35,287 nucleotides of DNA, taken from Flavobacteriales bacterium (GTDB lineage: Bacteria > Bacteroidota > Bacteroidia > JACJYZ01). Both the position numbers and the translations under genes were made by a program. The notes under the pieces are model-generated. The model was not told the DNA's origin, searched no databases, and was given only the letters and a program-made list of their open reading frames with translations. Below, one piece after another: positions 32,040-35,287 of the stretch (position 1 is its first letter; each line of letters starts with the position of its first letter). Location of the stretch: positions 1 through 35,287 of the forward strand of contig JAGQZQ010000029.1 in assembly GCA_020435415.1 (NCBI GenBank), read 5' to 3'.

Positions 32040-32059
32040 CATCTAACCTCTAACATCTA
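32040..32059 (+). repeat. 20-bp direct repeat, left of element B
   Basis: CATCTAACCTCTAACATCTA occurs here and identically at 32363-32382, on the other side of the nested element at 32143-32323. The unit is itself low-complexity (CTAACCTCTAAC). The rest of the 530-base gap between the GH3 fusion and bshA shows nothing else recognisable. Confidence 0.75.
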
Positions 32060-32142
32060 CCAATCTAAATGCTACGCGTTGGCTACATAAAGATATCTAA
32101 CACGCAGGCACGACGATATCTGTATTTACCATCCTGATGAAT

Positions 32143-32323
32143 AACCCCGAAGGGGTGAAAGAATTATAGCCCGGTATTTTTTTATGATTTAGGGAAACCC
32201 ACTCCGCACCGGCTGATAATCATTCTCATTGTACATTCGGCAAACCACAGCCGGTGCGGAGTGGGTTTCTGCAAGGGTCCGCGGGGTATCTGTTTTCTAT
32301 AATTCTTTCACCCCTTCGGGGTT
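32143..32323. repeat. Nested inverted-repeat element, copy B
   Basis: Outer arms 32143-32169 and 32297-32323 are a perfect 27-bp inverted repeat, essentially identical to the outer arms of the element at 2106-2290. Inner arms 32194-32215 and 32248-32269 are a perfect 22-bp stem with a 32-base loop. Relative to copy A, inner-arm positions 4, 10 and 15 differ, and each difference is matched by the complementary change in the opposite arm. Spacer sequences between arms are largely unrelated. No protein is encoded. Confidence 0.9.
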
Positions 32324-32362
32324 GGAGAAAAAAGCTGTATTGAGTAATTCCAGGTGACTATC

Positions 32363-32396
32363 CATCTAACCTCTAACATCTATCCATCTAACCTCT
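32363..32396 (+). repeat. 20-bp direct repeat, right of element B, plus partial third unit
   Basis: An exact second copy of CATCTAACCTCTAACATCTA (32363-32382) is followed two bases later by CATCTAACCTCT (32385-32396). It sits about 50 bases before the bshA -7 box. Confidence 0.75.
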
Positions 32397-32446
32397 GATA
32401 TACATCATTCCAGCCTCCACTGCATCTCCAATTCACATGAATCCCA

Positions 32447-32454
32447 TACCTTTG
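32447..32454 (+). promoter_or_regulatory. bshA -7 box TACCTTTG
   Basis: A perfect TAnnTTTG box with only four bases (GTTT) between it and ATG 32459. Transcription would begin at or next to the A of the ATG. No -33 TTG is visible at the expected distance. Confidence 0.6.
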
Positions 32455-32458
32455 GTTT

Positions 32459-33592
32459 ATGAAGATCGGAATTGTTTGTTACCCCACCTTCGGAGGTAGT
32501 GGGGTGGTGGCCACGGAGTTGGGAAAAGCACTTGCCGCACGTGGACATCAGATTCATTTTATTTCCTACAGCCAGCCGGTAAAACTGGATCGTTTTACGC
32601 CTAACCTCTATTATCATGAAGTGAGAGTCCAGGATTACCCGCTGTTCGACTATGCCCCATACGAACTGGCACTGACCAGTAAACTTGTGGATGTGGCTCA
32701 GTACGAACAACTGGATCTCATGCATGTGCATTATGCCATCCCACATGCCTCAGCAGCGTTTATGGCCCGGCAGATCCTGGCAGACAAAGGCATTCGCCTG
32801 CCCTATATCACCACCCTTCACGGTACGGATATCACCCTGGTGGGAAAGGACCGTTCCTATGAACCTGTCATTACATTCGCCATCAACCATTCCGATGGTG
32901 TTACCACCGTTTCCGAGAGTCTGAAACAGGATACCGGCAAGTTCTTTGATGTCCGGAGGCCCATTGAGGTAATCCCGAATTTCGTATGCCTTGATGAATA
33001 TGATACCTCGCTGATCCCGGCGATGAAAAAGCAATTTGCACCCGGGGGACAAAAAGTACTGGTGCATACCTCCAACTTCCGGCCGGTGAAACGGGTAAAA
33101 GATGTTGTAAAGATATTCCATAAGGTGCGGGAGGTGATGGATGCCAAGCTGATGTTGATAGGAGATGGTCCGGATAAGGCGGAAGTTGAGGAACTATGCC
33201 GGAAGCTGGATATATGCGATGATGTGATCATGATGGGGAAGCACAAAAATGTTGAACCCCTTCTGATGGCGGGTGACCTGTTTTTGCTTACCTCTGAATT
33301 TGAAAGCTTCGGATTGGCGGCACTGGAAGCTATGGCGGCTTACCTGCCGGTGATATCATCGAACACGGCCGGTATCCCGGAAGTGAATGAGGACGGCGTC
33401 TCCGGTTATTTATGTCCGGTAGGGGATGTTGATATGATGGCCGAGAAGGCGATCTATATCCTGTCTGATGAAGCGCGGCTTGAGAAATTCAGGAAGGGTG
33501 CAAGAAAGCGTGCGGAGATGTTTGACCTCCATGCCATACTACCAATGTACGAGGCGTTGTACAAAGGATTGCTGGAGAAGGCCGGCGTCTAA
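32459..33592 (+). CDS. bshA: N-acetyl-alpha-D-glucosaminyl L-malate synthase BshA
   Basis: 377 residues, a family 4 glycosyltransferase. BshA joins GlcNAc from UDP-GlcNAc to L-malate, the first step of bacillithiol synthesis in the cytoplasm. The N-terminus KIGIVCYPTFGGSGVVATEL is diagnostic, as are MHVHYAIPHA, ITTLHGTDITLVG and VTTVSESLKQDT. The donor-site block SEFESFGLAALEAMA is near residues 280-294. The canonical N-terminus fixes the ATG, which lies four bases after a -7 box. Other bacillithiol genes (bshB, bshC) are not in the window. Its stop overlaps the stop of the converging eIF1-like gene. Confidence 0.96.
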   Translation: MKIGIVCYPTFGGSGVVATELGKALAARGHQIHFISYSQPVKLDRFTPNLYYHEVRVQDYPLFDYAPYELALTSKLVDVAQYEQLDLMHVHYAIPHASAAFMARQILADKGIRLPYITTLHGTDITLVGKDRSYEPVITFAINHSDGVTTVSESLKQDTGKFFDVRRPIEVIPNFVCLDEYDTSLIPAMKKQFAPGGQKVLVHTSNFRPVKRVKDVVKIFHKVREVMDAKLMLIGDGPDKAEVEELCRKLDICDDVIMMGKHKNVEPLLMAGDLFLLTSEFESFGLAALEAMAAYLPVISSNTAGIPEVNEDGVSGYLCPVGDVDMMAEKAIYILSDEARLEKFRKGARKRAEMFDLHAILPMYEALYKGLLEKAGV

Positions 33593-33939
33593 CCCCCTAC
33601 GCGTTTGACTTTGAAGCCGCGTGATGCCAGAAAATCCAGAATGGCATCCCTGAATTTCCCCTGGATGAAGATCTCACCATCCTTCACGCTTCCGCCTGTC
33701 GCGAATTTTGATTTGATCGATCTGGCCAGTTCCTGCAGTTCTGCATCCGTTCCCTGAAACCCTTTGATCAGGGTACCTGGCTTTCCCGCCCGGTGCTTTT
33801 TTTCGAAATGAACTTCCAGTAACTGATCTTCCGGTGCCACCGGTGTCTCATCACGTTCTTCTTCCGGCGGGGTGTAATCAGGGTTTGTTGAGTATACCAG
33901 TTGGCTGAAATCATTCAGGGTCTTCTTCTTTGCGGCCAT
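33589..33939 (-). CDS. SUI1/eIF1-like translation factor
   Basis: 116 residues. The C-terminal half (about 45-116) is an SUI1 domain: VHFEKKHRAGKPGTLIKGFQ, SIKSKFATGGSVKDGEIFIQ and a final RGFKVKRVGG. This matches the bacterial YciH/eIF1 family, thought to affect start-site fidelity on the ribosome. The first 45 residues are a charged, probably disordered extension, longer than in E. coli YciH. Its own promoter lies just upstream. The stop codons of this gene and bshA overlap tail to tail (four shared bases). Confidence 0.93.
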   Translation of the reverse strand: MAAKKKTLNDFSQLVYSTNPDYTPPEEERDETPVAPEDQLLEVHFEKKHRAGKPGTLIKGFQGTDAELQELARSIKSKFATGGSVKDGEIFIQGKFRDAILDFLASRGFKVKRVGG

Positions 33940-33955
33940 AAGTATGTTCTTTCTG

Positions 33956-33985
33956 AAAAGATAAAATTAGCAGATTCTTCAACAA
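33956..33985 (-). promoter_or_regulatory. Promoter of the eIF1-like gene
   Basis: On the minus strand TTG (33985-33983), 19 bases, then TATCTTTT (33963-33956), a seven-of-eight -7 box. It ends 16 bases before ATG 33939, so the leader is short. Confidence 0.5.
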
Positions 33986-34004
33986 TGGCAGTCAGGCATA
34001 CAGT

Positions 34005-35287
34005 TTACCGAACGGCTCCTCCTGTATGCTGTTGCTGTATGCTGTTGCTGTTCTTCCTGTAGGTCATGGTATTATTGATCAGGTGGTTGTTGTATTGCTG
34101 AATGAATGCCTCCAGGTCCAGAAGGTTCTCATCCCTGACGGCATTTTGCTCTTGCCCCTTTTGGGTCATTGATTCCAGGGTATGCTGAATCACCTGTTCT
34201 TTTGTGATCCACTGGTAAACACCTTGTGTATAGGAGATGGCACCGTTCCGGTGATCTGCTGAAAACACGCTGGTGCCAAAACAGAAATAATTTTTTCGGC
34301 TAACCGTCAGATCCAGTATGCTCGGAAATACATCGATATGCTGGGTAATCGAAGCGAAGTTGGTGGGTAATGTTTGCCCAGGCATAAAATATAAAATAGG
34401 TACAGTAAATGCACCTTTGGGGGTGTGAGCCTGCTCTGAAACCGGCGTACCGGTATGGTCGGCAGTGATGACGAATAATGTCCGCCTGTAAAAATCTTCC
34501 TTCTCCAAACGTTTGAACAGCTCCCGCAATGCGATATCTGTATAGCTGATCACTGTTTGTAACGGGTGATCACCGGCGATCACACGATCCTGGTAGTCGT
34601 CAGGGACCCGGTAAGGATGATGGGATGAGACGGAGAAAAGGGTTGTGAAGAACGGTTCGGGAAAATGACTGATCTCGGAAGAGAAGTAAGCAAAATACCG
34701 GTGGTCGAATATCCCCCATGTGCCATCGTAGCCTTCTTCTCCATGAATGTCTTCATAAGATTCACGGCCGTAGTAGTGTTTAATGCCGGCCAGTCCACAA
34801 AAATCATCGAATCCCATCGTTCCTTTATCCACCCCATGAAAAAAAGAAGTGTGATACCCTTCGGATGCAAGTAGGGCCGGCAGCGCATCGATCCGGTTGC
34901 CGGCATATACGGATGAGATAAACGGTTGGTCGGATAATGCTGGAATTCCGGCCAGGATGGAGGGCAGTCCTTCGATGGACTTTCTTCCATTTGCAAAGGC
35001 TTCGGGAAACCCCGTACCTTCTTTCATCAGGGAATCAAGAAAGGGAGTATAGGAAGGACCGGGACCAGCTGCTGTAAACTCCGATGAAAAACTTTCCAGA
35101 ATAATGACGACCACATTGGGCCGGAATGGAAGGGCATTGCTTCTGCTTTGGCGGAGGGTTGAAATGCGTCTGTCTGCCTCCTCTTCACTCATAAAGTCAA
35201 CTTTGCTCAGGTGGGTGCCGGAGGCAGATTTAATAAAGGTAAACGGTGTGTTCAGCGCAAAGGGGATCATCTCCGGTTCTACGTATT
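34005..35287 (-). CDS. LTA-synthase/sulfatase-family membrane protein (partial, 5' end cut)
   Basis: The frame is open through the window's right end, so the start and the expected N-terminal membrane helices lie outside; at least 426 residues are present. The alkaline-phosphatase-like catalytic domain shows VVVIILESFSSEF (metal-binding Glu), NGRKSIEGLPSILAG (Ser at the position of the LtaS nucleophile Thr) and FVITADHTG (metal-binding Asp-His). VSSHHPYRVP is also typical. In Gram-positives such enzymes build lipoteichoic acid. In Bacteroidota the homologues probably transfer phospho-head groups to envelope glycans or lipids, which is an inference. An ATG at 35270 is internal. The C-terminus contains a frame-changing 13-bp duplication. 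Confidence 0.9.
   Translation of the reverse strand, partial: YVEPEMIPFALNTPFTFIKSASGTHLSKVDFMSEEEADRRISTLRQSRSNALPFRPNVVVIILESFSSEFTAAGPGPSYTPFLDSLMKEGTGFPEAFANGRKSIEGLPSILAGIPALSDQPFISSVYAGNRIDALPALLASEGYHTSFFHGVDKGTMGFDDFCGLAGIKHYYGRESYEDIHGEEGYDGTWGIFDHRYFAYFSSEISHFPEPFFTTLFSVSSHHPYRVPDDYQDRVIAGDHPLQTVISYTDIALRELFKRLEKEDFYRRTLFVITADHTGTPVSEQAHTPKGAFTVPILYFMPGQTLPTNFASITQHIDVFPSILDLTVSRKNYFCFGTSVFSADHRNGAISYTQGVYQWITKEQVIQHTLESMTQKGQEQNAVRDENLLDLEAFIQQYNNHLINNTMTYRKNSNSIQQQHTGGAVR
34023..34048. repeat. Perfect 13-bp tandem duplication in the gene end
   Basis: TGTATGCTGTTGC is present twice back to back inside the last 16 codons of the sulfatase-family gene. Because 13 is not a multiple of three, the two copies are read in different frames (as SNSI and QQQH). 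Gain or loss of a unit would change the C-terminal tail. Confidence 0.85.

Overview
The window reads as a chromosomal segment of a member of the Bacteroidota; the order cannot be fixed from sequence alone. The evidence is a Por/type IX secretion cargo protein with a C-terminal sorting domain and SprB-like repeats, recurring TAnnTTTG (-7) promoter boxes typical of the phylum, mostly absent Shine-Dalgarno sequences, a bacillithiol-synthesis BshA, an SUI1/eIF1-like protein, a MoxR-DUF58 pair, and a fused GH3/serine-hydrolase exoprotein. No rRNA, tRNA, transposase gene, prophage or CRISPR array was seen.

Layout. 1-1912 (minus): a MoxR ATPase followed by a DUF58 protein that runs off the left edge. 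2464-5012 (plus): truA and an MsbA-like ABC exporter, overlapping by four bases. 5249-7849 (plus): a large secreted M43 metalloprotease closed by a terminator. 7921-10743 (minus): uvrA. 11021-11966 (plus): an ECF-type sigma factor and a small acidic protein, closed by a strong terminator. 12008-13315 (minus): mtaB. 13459-15123 (plus): a solute-binding lipoprotein.

15188-23447 is a membrane-glycosylation region made of two similar modules. Each has a TMTC-like multi-pass protein with C-terminal TPRs, a family 2 glycosyltransferase and a SAM methyltransferase; in the first module one methyltransferase is fused to the glycosyltransferase. A cold-shock gene on the minus strand sits between the modules, next to a plus-strand terminator that belongs to no annotated gene.

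28422-23396 (minus) is a compact operon: a small membrane protein, mutL, two rhomboid proteases and an EEP-family membrane protein. Its last gene overlaps the converging methyltransferase by 52 bp. 28896-31928 (plus) is the GH3/serine-hydrolase fusion. 32459-33592 (plus) is bshA, which converges on the eIF1-like gene. The right edge holds an LTA-synthase/sulfatase-family protein cut by the window end.

The most unusual signals are non-coding. Three intergenic gaps hold nested inverted-repeat elements. Two of them (2106-2290 and 32143-32323) share outer arms and layout, and their 22-bp inner stems differ at three positions that all change in compensating pairs. A third (28586-28740) has the same nested design with unrelated sequence. 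Several -7 boxes end only 4 to 7 bases before start codons fixed by conserved N-termini, implying leaderless or nearly leaderless mRNAs for bshA, the solute-binding lipoprotein and mtaB.
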